The translations under genes were made by a program, and so were the position numbers. From NCBI RefSeq assembly GCF_900128925.1, contig NZ_FQUJ01000010.1, positions 1 through 64,000 of the forward strand: a DNA stretch of 64,000 nt. Direction: 5' to 3'. Origin of the DNA: Modicisalibacter ilicicola DSM 19980 (GTDB lineage Bacteria; Pseudomonadota; Gammaproteobacteria; Pseudomonadales; Halomonadaceae). Shown here piece by piece: positions 45,465 to 54,521 of the stretch (position 1 is its first letter; each line of letters begins with the position of its first letter). Below the pieces are notes generated by a model. It had not been told where the DNA came from. It ran no database searches and saw only the letters and a program-made list of their open reading frames with translations.

Positions 45465-46654
45465 GTGGACTCTCCCTGATCAACACCCAGCGTATCCAGC
45501 GGCGTGCGCGGATGCAGGTAACCCTCCTGGGGCGAGACGGAGACCACCATGCGCGGCCCGGTGACCAGGATGGGCTGGCGCAGCTGGTGATTCCAGGAAC
45601 GGTAGCTCACCGGCAGCCCCAAATAGCCGGCCAATTCGAACGCCTCGCTGGTCATGTACTCGCGCAGTGCATCGCGATCCACGGCGCCGGTGCGCGACGC
45701 CGCCTCGCCCAGCGAGCGCACGGCCAGCCAGGCCGCGAAGTCCTGCGCCGTCATCCAGCGACCGGCCTGCTCCTCGAAGCGCCGCTGCAGCTGCACCGCG
45801 CCCCAGGATTCGTGGGCGCGATGCCAGGCCGTCGGCGTCAGCCCCTGGGTGCCGGCCACCGGACGCGGCAGCCGGGTCTGGTAGGGAAAGTATTCGCCGA
45901 AGTAGTCGTTCTCGTCGGCAATGACCAGCACATCATGCTCGGCGAAGGCCTGCAGGAATACCGGGATTTCGCGCTGAATGGCATGAAAACCGCCCTCCGC
46001 GCGCCGCGCCATGGGGTCATAGGGCCACATCGCCTCGTCGACGATACGATGACCGAAGCGCTCGGCGGCGGCACGTTGCGCCTCGACGCGCAGACGATCC
46101 TCGTCGGTGTTGCCATGGACCAGCGCCCAGCGCGTCCAGCGCTTGTAGCCGAGAAACTGGGCCAGCGCATCCGCCAGCATGCGTCGGCTGGGGGTGGTAT
46201 GGAATAGGTTCCGACGACAGGCCGCACCACGCAGTGCGTCATCGCTCGCCGCCACATTGAACACCACGCGGTCCCCCAGCGCCGGATCGTCCATCAGCGC
46301 TTCCAGTGCCTCGCGATGCACGCCGCTGACGATCCACTCGGCCCCCTGCTCGACGAGCCGTTTCAGGCCCTCGGCGACCTCCCGCTCCGAGGCCACGACC
46401 GCCTCGACGAGCAGGAACTCCTGCCCCAGAAACTGCCCGGCGGTATTGTTGTCCCGGATCGCCAGGCGGGCGCCCTGCACGCCCTCGTCGTCCACCACCG
46501 GGTCGAGTACCGACAAGGGTTCGAGTGCCGCGGGTCGTTCGATGCCCAGATACCCCAGGGTGACGGTCGCGGCCTCCTGCGCCTTGGTCACGCTCGACAG
46601 ACTCAAGAGCACCAGCAACAGCAACCTTGCAGCCCCCCATTTACATTTGCGCAC
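45440..46654 (-). CDS. PQQ-catabolism-associated ABC substrate-binding protein
   Basis: 404 residues with a signal peptide (LLLLVLLSLSSVTKA). Leu/Ile/Val-binding-protein-like fold; LGYLGIERPAALEPLSVLDP and VVFNVAASDDALRG are typical of TIGR03863. It is unusual that a periplasmic binding protein sits with an exporter-type ABC pair. Start overlaps the end of the preceding hypothetical gene by 14 bases. Confidence 0.83.
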   Translation of the reverse strand: MRKCKWGAARLLLLVLLSLSSVTKAQEAATVTLGYLGIERPAALEPLSVLDPVVDDEGVQGARLAIRDNNTAGQFLGQEFLLVEAVVASEREVAEGLKRLVEQGAEWIVSGVHREALEALMDDPALGDRVVFNVAASDDALRGAACRRNLFHTTPSRRMLADALAQFLGYKRWTRWALVHGNTDEDRLRVEAQRAAAERFGHRIVDEAMWPYDPMARRAEGGFHAIQREIPVFLQAFAEHDVLVIADENDYFGEYFPYQTRLPRPVAGTQGLTPTAWHRAHESWGAVQLQRRFEEQAGRWMTAQDFAAWLAVRSLGEAASRTGAVDRDALREYMTSEAFELAGYLGLPVSYRSWNHQLRQPILVTGPRMVVSVSPQEGYLHPRTPLDTLGVDQGESTCGFQPER

Positions 46655-47303
46655 TGATCGTCCTCACCATTCGGCTCAGCGTCTCCTCGAGCAGGTAGGG
46701 CTTCTCGCAGAGCGCCGGCAAGGCCTGCTGACGCATCTGAAAGACCTGCCGTTCCCAGTACAGCTCCTTCTGCAGGCGTTCGATGGCCGCGTCGCTGGCG
46801 TTCTCCGAGGCCCGCAGCGCCTCCAGCCTGTCGACCATGCCCGAGATTCGCTCCAGGCGCGCGACCTGGGCACGCGCCGCACTGCGTATGCGGTCGATGA
46901 TGCGGCTGCGCTCACGGTCTAGGCGTTCGAATAGCCCGGCGAACAGCAGGGTCAGGCGATGGTCCGCGTTCGCCTGCGGCTCGCTGGCTACCCGTTCGAC
47001 GAAGTCGCGTACCCGCTCGAGGGCAGCATCCCGGGGTGTCTGGCGGGCGGTCGCGAAACGCACCACGGCACCGACCTCCTCGTCCTCCCACCACTGGCGT
47101 TCGAGGGCGTCGAGCGAAGGACCGGCCCAGAGGGTGCCCCAGGCCAGCTCGGGGATCAGGCGCTGTTCGCAGGGCCAGTCCGCTGGTTCGGCGCCTGGGT
47201 ACTGGGCATTGGTCTCCATGGGCACTGCCCAAGCCATCGCCAGGGCCATGCCCCAGGGCAGAAGCGCTTCATGTCGCGATCCGAAGGCCTGCAGGTCAAT
47301 CAC
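46641..47303 (-). CDS. Exported coiled-coil protein of the PQQ locus
   Basis: 220 residues. A weak signal peptide (WGMALAMAWAVPMETNA) and a largely helical mature part with a long coiled coil at the end (MVDRLEALRASENASDAAIERL). Cys45 and Cys201 are its only cysteines seen. No family recognised; the position in the tight operon (overlaps on both sides) argues for a role with the binding proteins. Confidence 0.65.
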   Translation of the reverse strand: MIDLQAFGSRHEALLPWGMALAMAWAVPMETNAQYPGAEPADWPCEQRLIPELAWGTLWAGPSLDALERQWWEDEEVGAVVRFATARQTPRDAALERVRDFVERVASEPQANADHRLTLLFAGLFERLDRERSRIIDRIRSAARAQVARLERISGMVDRLEALRASENASDAAIERLQKELYWERQVFQMRQQALPALCEKPYLLEETLSRMVRTISAQM

Positions 47304-48159
47304 GCCTGGCCTCCCCCGAGGTCGCGGCCGGGCTCATGAGCCGACCGTGCTCATCCAGCAACGGTACGTGGTAGTCGACCAGGAGGGCATCGATGTCCGC
47401 CTGGCGTCGCCTGATGAAGTCATTGAGCCAGTCGCGCCACTGGGGCTCGCCATGGCGTACCCCCATGGTGATGGCATAGATCAGGCGTGCCTGGCTGGTG
47501 TCGTCCACCAGCGGCACGACGGCGAGCGGCGGATTCTGGCGGGCGGCGTAGTAGCCCGCCAGGGGTCCCCAGATCACCGCGCCATCGGTCACGCCCTTGG
47601 CGACGTCTTCCACGGCGTCCCTGGCCGGCGTCCTGACCCGGGTATCGGTCTGCAAGGCATAGCTCTGCAGATGCGCACCGGCGCGGCGTAATGGAACCGT
47701 CGGTGGCGTCTCGAAGATCACGCCGATCTGCTTGCCCTCGAGGGTCGCTGCCTCGAGATGGGTGGCCTCAAGATCCGAGCCCTTCGGCACCACCAGGCTA
47801 TAGACGGAACGATAGTAGGGGAGGGTGTTCTGCACGAACTCGTAGCCTGCGGCGACCCCCATGACCAGATCGCAGAGTCGTGCGTCCAGGGTGTTGCGAA
47901 TGAAGCCCATGACCTGAGGGGCATGGACGTAACGCAGTGGCACATCGAGTTCGGCGGCGATCATTTCCGCGATGCGATTCTCGAAGCCCTCGCCTTGCCG
48001 GTTGGTGAACGGCAGGTTGTTAGCATCGGCGCAGACCCGCAGATGCTCGCGGGATTCCCGTTCGGGCAGATCGGCAACGGCGATGGAGGCAATCAGCCCG
48101 AACGCACCGGCGACGATCGTCCTCCACCGACCTCGTGACCAGGTATCAATTCTTCGCAC
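47296..48159 (-). CDS. Quinoprotein-dehydrogenase-associated periplasmic binding protein
   Basis: 287 residues. A signal peptide is followed by a solute-binding (SBP_bac_3-like) fold: LRVCADANNLPFTNRQGEGFENRIAEMIA, then VMGVAAGYEFVQNTLPYYRSVY and TDGAVIWGPLAGYYA. It matches the TIGR03871-type proteins (MxaJ/XoxJ-like). In methylotrophs XoxJ accompanies lanthanide methanol dehydrogenase. Ends overlapped with the next gene by eight bases. Confidence 0.85.
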   Translation of the reverse strand: MRRIDTWSRGRWRTIVAGAFGLIASIAVADLPERESREHLRVCADANNLPFTNRQGEGFENRIAEMIAAELDVPLRYVHAPQVMGFIRNTLDARLCDLVMGVAAGYEFVQNTLPYYRSVYSLVVPKGSDLEATHLEAATLEGKQIGVIFETPPTVPLRRAGAHLQSYALQTDTRVRTPARDAVEDVAKGVTDGAVIWGPLAGYYAARQNPPLAVVPLVDDTSQARLIYAITMGVRHGEPQWRDWLNDFIRRRQADIDALLVDYHVPLLDEHGRLMSPAATSGEARRD

Positions 48160-48661
48160 TCGCGTCTTCCTCGCGACGTTGCGCCGGCTCCTGCCCTTGC
48201 GCCTCGTCGATGACCCTGGGGCGTCCGCGGCCGATATCGCCGGCCGCCCGTCCTTTCATGTAGCTGTAGATGTTCTCGATATTGCGCAACACATAGTCGT
48301 CGTCGGCGAAGGAGGGCATGACCATGTCGGGCTGGATCTGCAAGCCTGCGGCCACCACGTTGGAGAACTCGGAGAAGGTGCGCTGTTGCACTCGCTTGAT
48401 CAGGCTCGGGGCAAACGAGGAGCCCAGGCCATCCGGTCCATGACAGGCGAGGCAGGCACGGGTGTAGGCGATATAGCCGTCGTAGGTGCCCTGATCGACC
48501 TTGCCGTCGATCGCAATATAGTCACCCGGCCTGCCCTGCCCCTGGCCATTCTCCTGGGCGGCACCGGGCGGCGCGGCGAACATCACCATCACCGAGACCG
48601 CCACACCGATGATCATGGCGATCGCGGGAAACACCCGGCGTGACATGCGGGTCGGGGTCAT
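48146..48661 (-). CDS. Cytochrome c550, PedF/ExaB-like
   Basis: 171 residues. A signal peptide (FPAIAMIIGVAVSVMVMFA) and one haem c site CLACHG; the axial methionine is likely in VMPSFADDDYV. This is the electron acceptor of the PQQ alcohol dehydrogenase. ATG 48661 has AAGGAG upstream and is preferred to the frame start at 48697. The stop overlaps the next gene's start by 14 bases. Confidence 0.88.
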   Translation of the reverse strand: MTPTRMSRRVFPAIAMIIGVAVSVMVMFAAPPGAAQENGQGQGRPGDYIAIDGKVDQGTYDGYIAYTRACLACHGPDGLGSSFAPSLIKRVQQRTFSEFSNVVAAGLQIQPDMVMPSFADDDYVLRNIENIYSYMKGRAAGDIGRGRPRVIDEAQGQEPAQRREEDASAKN

Positions 48662-48710
48662 GTGGCAAGACTCCTTGCGTGTCGGTCCTGGACGCACGAA
48701 TCGCGGTCAC

Positions 48711-48746
48711 GCGCCCCAGGCTCACAACCCCCTGAGCCCGGGGCGC
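48711..48746 (-). other. 14-bp hairpin between alcohol dehydrogenase and cytochrome c550 genes
   Basis: GCGCCCCAGGCTCA (48711-48724) pairs with TGAGCCCGGGGCGC (48733-48746) with one mismatch and an 8-base loop. There is no U-tract in the minus direction, so it is not an intrinsic terminator. It more likely stabilises the dehydrogenase transcript or partly attenuates downstream expression. Confidence 0.6.
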
Positions 48747-48759
48747 CCGAATCACGACC

Positions 48760-50586
48760 TCAGGCGTCCGGCAAGGCGAACACGGTCAGCACGCCCCCGA
48801 GTTCGGTGTAGTCCTTGAGGGCGGCAAAGGCGCTGACCGCCCCCAGCCCCTCCTCGGGGTCTTCCAGGCCGGCGGCCAGGCCGATGCCCGCCCAACCACC
48901 GACTCCCGACAACACGCCCAGGTACTGCTTGCCCTGATGCTGGAAGGTATTGATGTTGCCGATGATTCCCGATGGGGTCTTGAAGCTCCACAGCTCTTCC
49001 CCCGTGTCGATATTCACCGCCTTCACATGGCCTTCCAGGGTGCCGTAGAACGCCAGCCCGCCCGCCGTCGCCAGGGCACCGCTCCACACCGCGAAGCGCT
49101 CGTCGGTCTTCCAGACGACTTCGCCCTCGACCGGGTCCCAGGCGATGAAGCTGCCCATGCGCCCTTCCTGATCGCCTTCCTGAACCGGCGCCGGCATCAT
49201 GGTCAGGGTGGCGCCGACATAGGGCTGACCGGCCACGTATTCGGTCTCGTAAGGCTCGTAGTTCATGCAGATGCGATTGATGCCCGCATAGATCAGGCCT
49301 GTCTCGGGCGAGTAGGCGCTGGGCTGCATGTTCTTGGCCCCCATGGCGGTGGGACAGATGTCCGTGGTATTGACGTTGACCCCCTGGCGGAAGGTACTGA
49401 ATTCCTCGTTGACCACCGGGCGCCCGGTTTCCATGTCGTAGTGGCTCGCCCAGTTGGTCTCCGGAGCGAACTTCTCGGCCACCAGCAGCTCGCCGGTCTC
49501 GCGATCGAGCAGGAAGCCGAAGCCGGTGCGATCGATGATCGCCAGGCCCTTGCGCTGCTCGCCATTGATCTCGACATCGATCAGCTGGTTCTCGTTGACG
49601 CCGTCATAGTCCCACTCGTCGAAGGGCACCTTCTGATAGACCCACTTGACCTGCCCGTTGTTGGGATCGCGGGCAAACACCGTGATCGCCCACTTGTTGT
49701 CGGCAGGCTCGCCATCGACGGTCCGCTGCTGCGGATTCCAGCTCCCCGGATTGCCGGACCCGTAGTAGATCAGGTCGAGTTCCGGATCGTAGGTGACCCA
49801 GCCCCAGGGGGCGCCACCGCCGCGCTTCCACTCACCCTCGGGCCAGGTGCTCACGCCCAGGTCCGCCTCGCCGATGGGCTTGCCCATCATCAGGGTCTTC
49901 TGCGGATCGATCAGCACATCCTTGTCGGGCCCGTTGGAGTAGCCACGCCAGGCCATCTCCCCGGTCTCGGCGTTGTAGGCGGTCATGTGGCCGCGTATCC
50001 CGAACTCGCCACCGCTGATGCCCATGATCACCTTGTCGTGCACCACCAGCGGCGACATGGTGTTGGTCTCGCCCTTGGTGTGGTCGCCGTTGCTGGCCTC
50101 CCACAGGAGCTCGCCGGATTCGGCGTCCAGGGCGACCAGGGTATTGTTGGCCAGTCCCAGGAACAGGCGCCCGTCGGCATAGGCGAGGCCTCGATTGACG
50201 GTGTCGCAGCACATCACCGGAATGACGCGTGGGTCCTGATCCGGTTCGTAGGTCCAGAGGATGCGGCCCTGCTCTTCCAGATCGAGGGCGAAGACCTTGT
50301 TGGGGAAGGGAGTGTGGATATAGAGGCGTCCGTCGCCGACATACAGGGGGCCACCTTCATGGCCGCGCAGCACGCCGGTCGAGAATTGCCACATGGCGCG
50401 CAAGTCGCCGATGTTGTCACGATTGATCTGGTCCAGCTGGCTGTAGCGATTGCCCTGGTAGTTGCCCAACTGGGTGGCCCAGTACTCTGGGTTGCTCTGT
50501 AGTTCAAGCTGATTGTCATTGGCTTGAAGCGTGGTCGCGGCCAGAAGCCCTATGGTCGCAATGGCATATTTCATCTCCCGTAGCAT
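48760..50586 (-). CDS. PQQ-dependent alcohol dehydrogenase with lanthanide-type active-site signature
   Basis: 608 residues. A signal peptide ([16 protein letters not shown]) and an eight-bladed quinoprotein propeller. The vicinal disulfide Cys126-Cys127 (VMCCDT), Glu194 (GGEFG) and Asn279 (GSGNP) are metal/PQQ ligands. The catalytic aspartate is Asp326 in EWDYDG. Two residues on, Asp328 is the extra aspartate of XoxF and PedH/ExaF-type enzymes; calcium enzymes have Ala or Ser there. A lanthanide-dependent methanol/ethanol-type dehydrogenase is therefore predicted. ATG 50586 has GGAGA seven bases upstream. First gene of the eight-gene operon. Confidence 0.92.
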   Translation of the reverse strand: MLREMKYAIATIGLLAATTLQANDNQLELQSNPEYWATQLGNYQGNRYSQLDQINRDNIGDLRAMWQFSTGVLRGHEGGPLYVGDGRLYIHTPFPNKVFALDLEEQGRILWTYEPDQDPRVIPVMCCDTVNRGLAYADGRLFLGLANNTLVALDAESGELLWEASNGDHTKGETNTMSPLVVHDKVIMGISGGEFGIRGHMTAYNAETGEMAWRGYSNGPDKDVLIDPQKTLMMGKPIGEADLGVSTWPEGEWKRGGGAPWGWVTYDPELDLIYYGSGNPGSWNPQQRTVDGEPADNKWAITVFARDPNNGQVKWVYQKVPFDEWDYDGVNENQLIDVEINGEQRKGLAIIDRTGFGFLLDRETGELLVAEKFAPETNWASHYDMETGRPVVNEEFSTFRQGVNVNTTDICPTAMGAKNMQPSAYSPETGLIYAGINRICMNYEPYETEYVAGQPYVGATLTMMPAPVQEGDQEGRMGSFIAWDPVEGEVVWKTDERFAVWSGALATAGGLAFYGTLEGHVKAVNIDTGEELWSFKTPSGIIGNINTFQHQGKQYLGVLSGVGGWAGIGLAAGLEDPEEGLGAVSAFAALKDYTELGGVLTVFALPDA

Positions 50587-50957
50587 GGCGTTGTCTCCGA
50601 TGTACTCTTCTCGCCACGGGGCATTCCTGCTCCCCCGGCAAGCTTGTCGTTGTTGTTGCTTTCCAGCAGCACATAAAGAGGTTTAGCACAGGTTAAGTTT
50701 TTGCACAGAAAGTAAACGCCTTGCCCAGGCGCAGGGTAATGCGAAAAATTCTTCACGTCGGGACGGCTCGCCGTGATGCTTTTGCAAGGTATTGTTTTGC
50801 CCGTTTTTTGTCCTGACTTATATAAGCAAATGTTGCTGACTTATGCCTTCCGGCACGCCATTTAGACTTAGGTCGTAGTGCAAGTGCCGGTCACAGTGCT
50901 TTACTAGACAAGTGGAAGCAACGCCCTGCAGGCCACCACGACCACCGGAGAACAACC
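50587..50957 (+). promoter_or_regulatory. Divergent promoter region between the alcohol dehydrogenase and pqqA
   Basis: 371 bases, AT-rich. Upstream of pqqA, the direct repeat TGACTTAT occurs at 50814-50821 and 50837-50844 (23 bp apart, about two helical turns). A palindrome AGCAA-ATG-TTGCT (50825-50837) lies between them. TAGACT at 50863-50868 is a possible -10. This looks like a regulated promoter with a bipartite operator. LuxR-type response regulators control equivalent genes in Pseudomonas, but no regulator gene is present in this window. Confidence 0.55.
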
Positions 50958-51029
50958 ATGTGGACCAAGCCGTCATATGTCGATCTGCGCCTTGGCTTCG
51001 AGGTCACCCTCTATATCGCCAATCGCTGA
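50958..51029 (+). CDS. pqqA: PQQ precursor peptide PqqA
   Basis: A 23-residue peptide [20 protein letters not shown] ending ANR. Glu15 and Tyr19 are the residues cross-linked by PqqE to form pyrroloquinoline quinone. It is too short for standard gene calling but matches PqqA throughout. Starts 370 bases from the divergent dehydrogenase gene and precedes pqqB by 81 bases. Confidence 0.97.
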   Translation: MWTKPSYVDLRLGFEVTLYIANR

Positions 51030-51110
51030 TCATCGATCGCAGGTAAGGCGCTCCGCTCATCGGGGCGCCTTGCGTTGGTGGCGACATCATTCTCCGCCGG
51101 GAGTCGTTGC

Positions 51111-52040
51111 ATGCAGGTGCTCGTATTGGGATCGGCGGCAGGGGGTGGCTTTCCACAATGGAACTGCAACTGTCGCAACTGTCAGGGGGTGCGTGACGGC
51201 AGCCTGACTGCCCAGGCTCGCACACAATCGTCGATTGCCATCAGCAGCGACGGCGAGCGCTGGCTAGTGTGCAACGCCTCCCCGGACATTCGCACCCAGA
51301 TCGGCGCCAATCGCGAACTGCATCCCAGGCGCCAGCCCCGGGACACGGGAATCGCCGGGGTGCTGCTGATGGATGGTCAGATCGACCACACTTCCGGCCT
51401 GCTGTCTCTGCGCGAGGGGTGTCCGCTGGATGTCTGGTGCACCCCCAACGTGCATCAGGATCTGAGCACCGGCTTCCCGCTCTTTCCCATGCTGAACCAC
51501 TGGCGGGGAGGCCTTCGCTGGCAGCCCATCCAGGTCGATGCCGCTCACGCCACGGCCTCCTTCACGGTCCCGGCCTGCCCGGGGCTGAGCTTCACCGCCG
51601 TGGCCCTGCACAGCAATGCCCCGCCCTATTCGTCGCGACGCGGTTCACCCACCCCGGGGGACAATATCGGTCTATATGTCGAGGATACCCGCAATGGTCG
51701 CTCGTTGTTCTATGCGCCCGGCCTGGGAAAGCTGGATGTTGATCTGCGTGGCTGGCTTGAACGCGCCGACTGCGTGCTGGTGGACGGCACCCTGTGGCAC
51801 GACGACGAACTGTGCCGTGCCGGCGTCGGCCAGGCGACGGGCCAGGAGATGGGCCATCTGGCACTGGCTGGCGAAGGGGGACTATTGAACGAACTCGATA
51901 CCCTGCCCCGCTCCACACGGCGTATCCTTATCCATATCAACAACACCAACCCGATCCTCGACGAGACCTCGAGGGAGCGGGCCGAACTCGACGCCCGAGG
52001 CATCGAGGTGGCTTTCGACGGATTGCGCTTCGAACCCTGA
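51111..52040 (+). CDS. pqqB: PQQ biosynthesis protein PqqB
   Basis: 309 residues, metallo-beta-lactamase-like fold. N-terminus [20 protein letters not shown] with the CNCRNC zinc motif is diagnostic. PqqB is an iron-dependent hydroxylase that acts on the diamino acid released from PqqA. The ATG is at 51111; the open frame extends upstream without support. Followed by a MITE-like element. Confidence 0.95.
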   Translation: MQVLVLGSAAGGGFPQWNCNCRNCQGVRDGSLTAQARTQSSIAISSDGERWLVCNASPDIRTQIGANRELHPRRQPRDTGIAGVLLMDGQIDHTSGLLSLREGCPLDVWCTPNVHQDLSTGFPLFPMLNHWRGGLRWQPIQVDAAHATASFTVPACPGLSFTAVALHSNAPPYSSRRGSPTPGDNIGLYVEDTRNGRSLFYAPGLGKLDVDLRGWLERADCVLVDGTLWHDDELCRAGVGQATGQEMGHLALAGEGGLLNELDTLPRSTRRILIHINNTNPILDETSRERAELDARGIEVAFDGLRFEP

Positions 52041-52075
52041 ACCAAGGGCACACGGGCAGCGTCTCAACTAGGCTC

Positions 52076-52206
52076 TGTCCGAAAAGTGTCTGCGCTCGAT
52101 CATGCGGCGTTGAAAATTGACTCAAGATGCTCATTTACACCGCGTAAACTCCGCTCTTTCGTCAATTTTTGCCTTGCCTGAGCTTCGCTCGCCGACTTTT
52201 CAGGCA
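52076..52206. repeat. MITE-like inverted-repeat element between pqqB and pqqC
   Basis: About 131 bp with imperfect terminal inverted repeats: TGTCCGAAAAGT at 52076-52087 versus ACTTTTCAGGCA at 52195-52206. An inner pair, AAAATTGAC (52113-52121) and GTCAATTTT (52161-52169), gives a long imperfect hairpin. No coding capacity. The composition is more AT-rich than the flanks. It is likely a non-autonomous mobile element or IS remnant. Confidence 0.6.
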
Positions 52207-52264
52207 AACCCTAACAACAAGGCCGGCCCGATAACGAGGCCAGCTGCTTTTCGGGAGGGTCCCC

Positions 52265-53074
52265 ATGCCACCGCTCACACCACCCCTGGCGACATCGCTG
52301 GACGCTAGCGAAGGGTCCGGCGGGCCTCAGGATCGCGCCCTCGACCGCGACGCCTTTCATGCCGCGCTGATGGCCAAGGGTGACTATTACCATATTCATC
52401 ACCCCTATCAGATCGACATGGCCGAGGGCCGCGCTACCCCCGAACAGCTCCGCGGCTGGGTCGCCAACCGCTTCTACTACCAGATCAGCATCCCGCTCAA
52501 GGACGCCGCCCTGCTGGCCAACTGCCCGGATGCGGCGGTGCGCCGGCGCTGGATCCAGCGCCTGCTGGATCACGACGGCCACGCCGGCGACAGCGGCGGC
52601 ATCGAGGCCTGGCTGGCCCTGGGCGAGGCGGTGGGCCTGGCGCGGGTGGAGCTGTGGTCCCAGGAGCATGTCCTGCCCGGCGTGCGCTTCGCGGTGGATG
52701 CCTATGTCAATTTCGTGCGCCGTGCCGACTGGCGCGAGGGGGCGATCTCCTCACTTACCGAGCTCTTCGCGCCCCAGGCCCATCGCAGCCGCCTTGATAC
52801 CTGGCCCCGGCACTACCCCTGGATCGACCCGGCCGGCTATGCCTACTTCCGCAAGCGCCTCGGCGAGGCACGCCGCGACGTCGATCATGGCCTGGAACTG
52901 GCCCTCGACCTGTGCACCACCTCGGCGGCCCAGCAACGTGCCCTGGATATCCTGCAGTTCAAGCTCGACGTGCTGTGGAGCATGCTCGATGCCATGAGCC
53001 TGGCCTACCAGCTCGATCGGCCGCCCTATCACAGCGTCACCGACCGGCGTGTCTATCACCGGGGGCTGGCATGA
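52265..53074 (+). CDS. pqqC: PQQ synthase PqqC
   Basis: 269 residues; cofactor-less oxidase that carries out the last ring-closing oxidation of PQQ. Helical fold with [38 protein letters not shown], and the [19 protein letters not shown] motif. GGGAGGG precedes ATG 52265. N-terminus extended with about 28 poorly conserved residues. Stop overlaps pqqD by four bases. Confidence 0.95.
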   Translation: MPPLTPPLATSLDASEGSGGPQDRALDRDAFHAALMAKGDYYHIHHPYQIDMAEGRATPEQLRGWVANRFYYQISIPLKDAALLANCPDAAVRRRWIQRLLDHDGHAGDSGGIEAWLALGEAVGLARVELWSQEHVLPGVRFAVDAYVNFVRRADWREGAISSLTELFAPQAHRSRLDTWPRHYPWIDPAGYAYFRKRLGEARRDVDHGLELALDLCTTSAAQQRALDILQFKLDVLWSMLDAMSLAYQLDRPPYHSVTDRRVYHRGLA

Positions 53075-53346
53075 ACGCCGCGACCGTCTACCGCCTGCGC
53101 CCCGGCTGGCGACTGCAGTGGGAAGAGGCCCAGCAACGCCATGTGCTGCTCTACCCGGAGGGCATGGTGCAGCTCAACGAAAGCGCCGGTGCCATCCTGA
53201 CCCTGCTCGATGGCGAGCGCGACGTTGCCGCGCTGATCAAGGAACTGAACCGGCGCTATCCCCAGGCACCCGCCGAGGAGCTGGCCGAGGACGTGGAAGA
53301 GTTCCTGCAGGATGCCTCCAACCAGGGGTGGATTCGTCATGAGTGA
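53071..53346 (+). CDS. pqqD: PqqA-binding chaperone PqqD
   Basis: 91 residues, RiPP recognition element that binds PqqA and delivers it to PqqE. Motifs: [20 protein letters not shown], and [16 protein letters not shown]. Start overlaps pqqC (ATGA); stop overlaps pqqE by eight bases. Confidence 0.95.
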   Translation: MNAATVYRLRPGWRLQWEEAQQRHVLLYPEGMVQLNESAGAILTLLDGERDVAALIKELNRRYPQAPAEELAEDVEEFLQDASNQGWIRHE

Positions 53347-54487
53347 GAAGATGAACATCCGACGCGACTCCGGCCAGGGCGCCCCGCTGTGGCTGCTCGC
53401 CGAACTCACCTACCGTTGCCCCCTGCAATGCGCCTACTGCTCGAACCCCTTGGACCTTGCCGCCCGCCAGGAGGAGCTGAGTACCGAGGAGTGGTTCGAC
53501 GTGATGCACCAGGCGCGGGCCCTGGGCGCCGTGCAGCTGGGCTTTTCCGGCGGCGAACCGCTGGTGCGCCGGGACCTGGAGGCGCTGGTGGGCGAAGCCC
53601 GCCGACTGGGCTTCTATACCAACCTGATCACCTCGGGGCTGGGTCTCGACGAAGCGCGCATCGAGGCCCTGCGCGCCGCCGGCCTGGATCACATCCAGAT
53701 CAGCCTGCAGGCGGCGGATGCGGAGGTCGCCGCGGCAGTGGCGGGCTCGCCCAAGGCGCATGCCCGAAAGCTCGCCATGGCCCGGGCGGTCAAGGCCGCC
53801 GGCTATCCGATGGTGCTCAACGTGGTGCTGCACCGGCACAACATCGATCAGCTCGACGCCATCATCGCCCTGTGCGCGGAGCTTGGCGCGGACGCGGTGG
53901 AGCTTGCCAACTGCCAGCTCTACGGCTGGGCGCACCTCAATCGCGCCGGGCTGCTGCCCAGTCGCGAACAGCTCGAGGCGGCCGAGGCCACCACCGAGCG
54001 CTGGCGCGAGCGGCTCGCTGCCAGGGGCCAGGACATGCGTTTGCTGTTCGTGGTGCCCGACTACTATGCCGAGCGCCCCAAGGCCTGCATGGGCGGCTGG
54101 GGCGCGATCTTCATGACCGTCGCCCCGGACGGCACGGTGCTGCCCTGTCACAGCGCGCGCATCCTGCCGATGCGCTTTCCCACGGTGCGCGAGCACTCCC
54201 TCGAGGCGATCTGGTACCAGAGTACCGCCTTCAACCGCTATCGCGGCGACGACTGGATGCCGGCGCCCTGTCGCGACTGCGACGAACGCCACCGGGATTT
54301 CGGCGGCTGCCGCTGCCAGGCTTACCTGTTGACCGGCGATGCCGGCGCCACCGATCCGGCCTGCGCTCTGTCGCCGGACCATCACCTGATCCTGGCCGCA
54401 CGGGAGGAAGCCGCTGCCGACACGCGCTCGGTGCACGAGCTGACGCCGCGCAACATTCACCAGTCGAGGGTGTTCTGCCGCGAATGA
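53339..54487 (+). CDS. pqqE: PqqA peptide cyclase PqqE (radical SAM)
   Basis: 382 residues. Radical SAM cluster at Cys27, Cys31, Cys34 (RCPLQCAYC), and a C-terminal SPASM region with cysteines in [31 protein letters not shown] and PAC. It forms the Glu-Tyr carbon bond in PqqA. ATG 53339 ([10 protein letters not shown]) matches the family; a start at 53312 would overlap pqqD further without a ribosome site. Confidence 0.96.
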   Translation: MSEKMNIRRDSGQGAPLWLLAELTYRCPLQCAYCSNPLDLAARQEELSTEEWFDVMHQARALGAVQLGFSGGEPLVRRDLEALVGEARRLGFYTNLITSGLGLDEARIEALRAAGLDHIQISLQAADAEVAAAVAGSPKAHARKLAMARAVKAAGYPMVLNVVLHRHNIDQLDAIIALCAELGADAVELANCQLYGWAHLNRAGLLPSREQLEAAEATTERWRERLAARGQDMRLLFVVPDYYAERPKACMGGWGAIFMTVAPDGTVLPCHSARILPMRFPTVREHSLEAIWYQSTAFNRYRGDDWMPAPCRDCDERHRDFGGCRCQAYLLTGDAGATDPACALSPDHHLILAAREEAAADTRSVHELTPRNIHQSRVFCRE

Positions 54488-54521
54488 CACGGGGTGGCGT
54501 GCTTGGCGCCAGGAGGATGCC

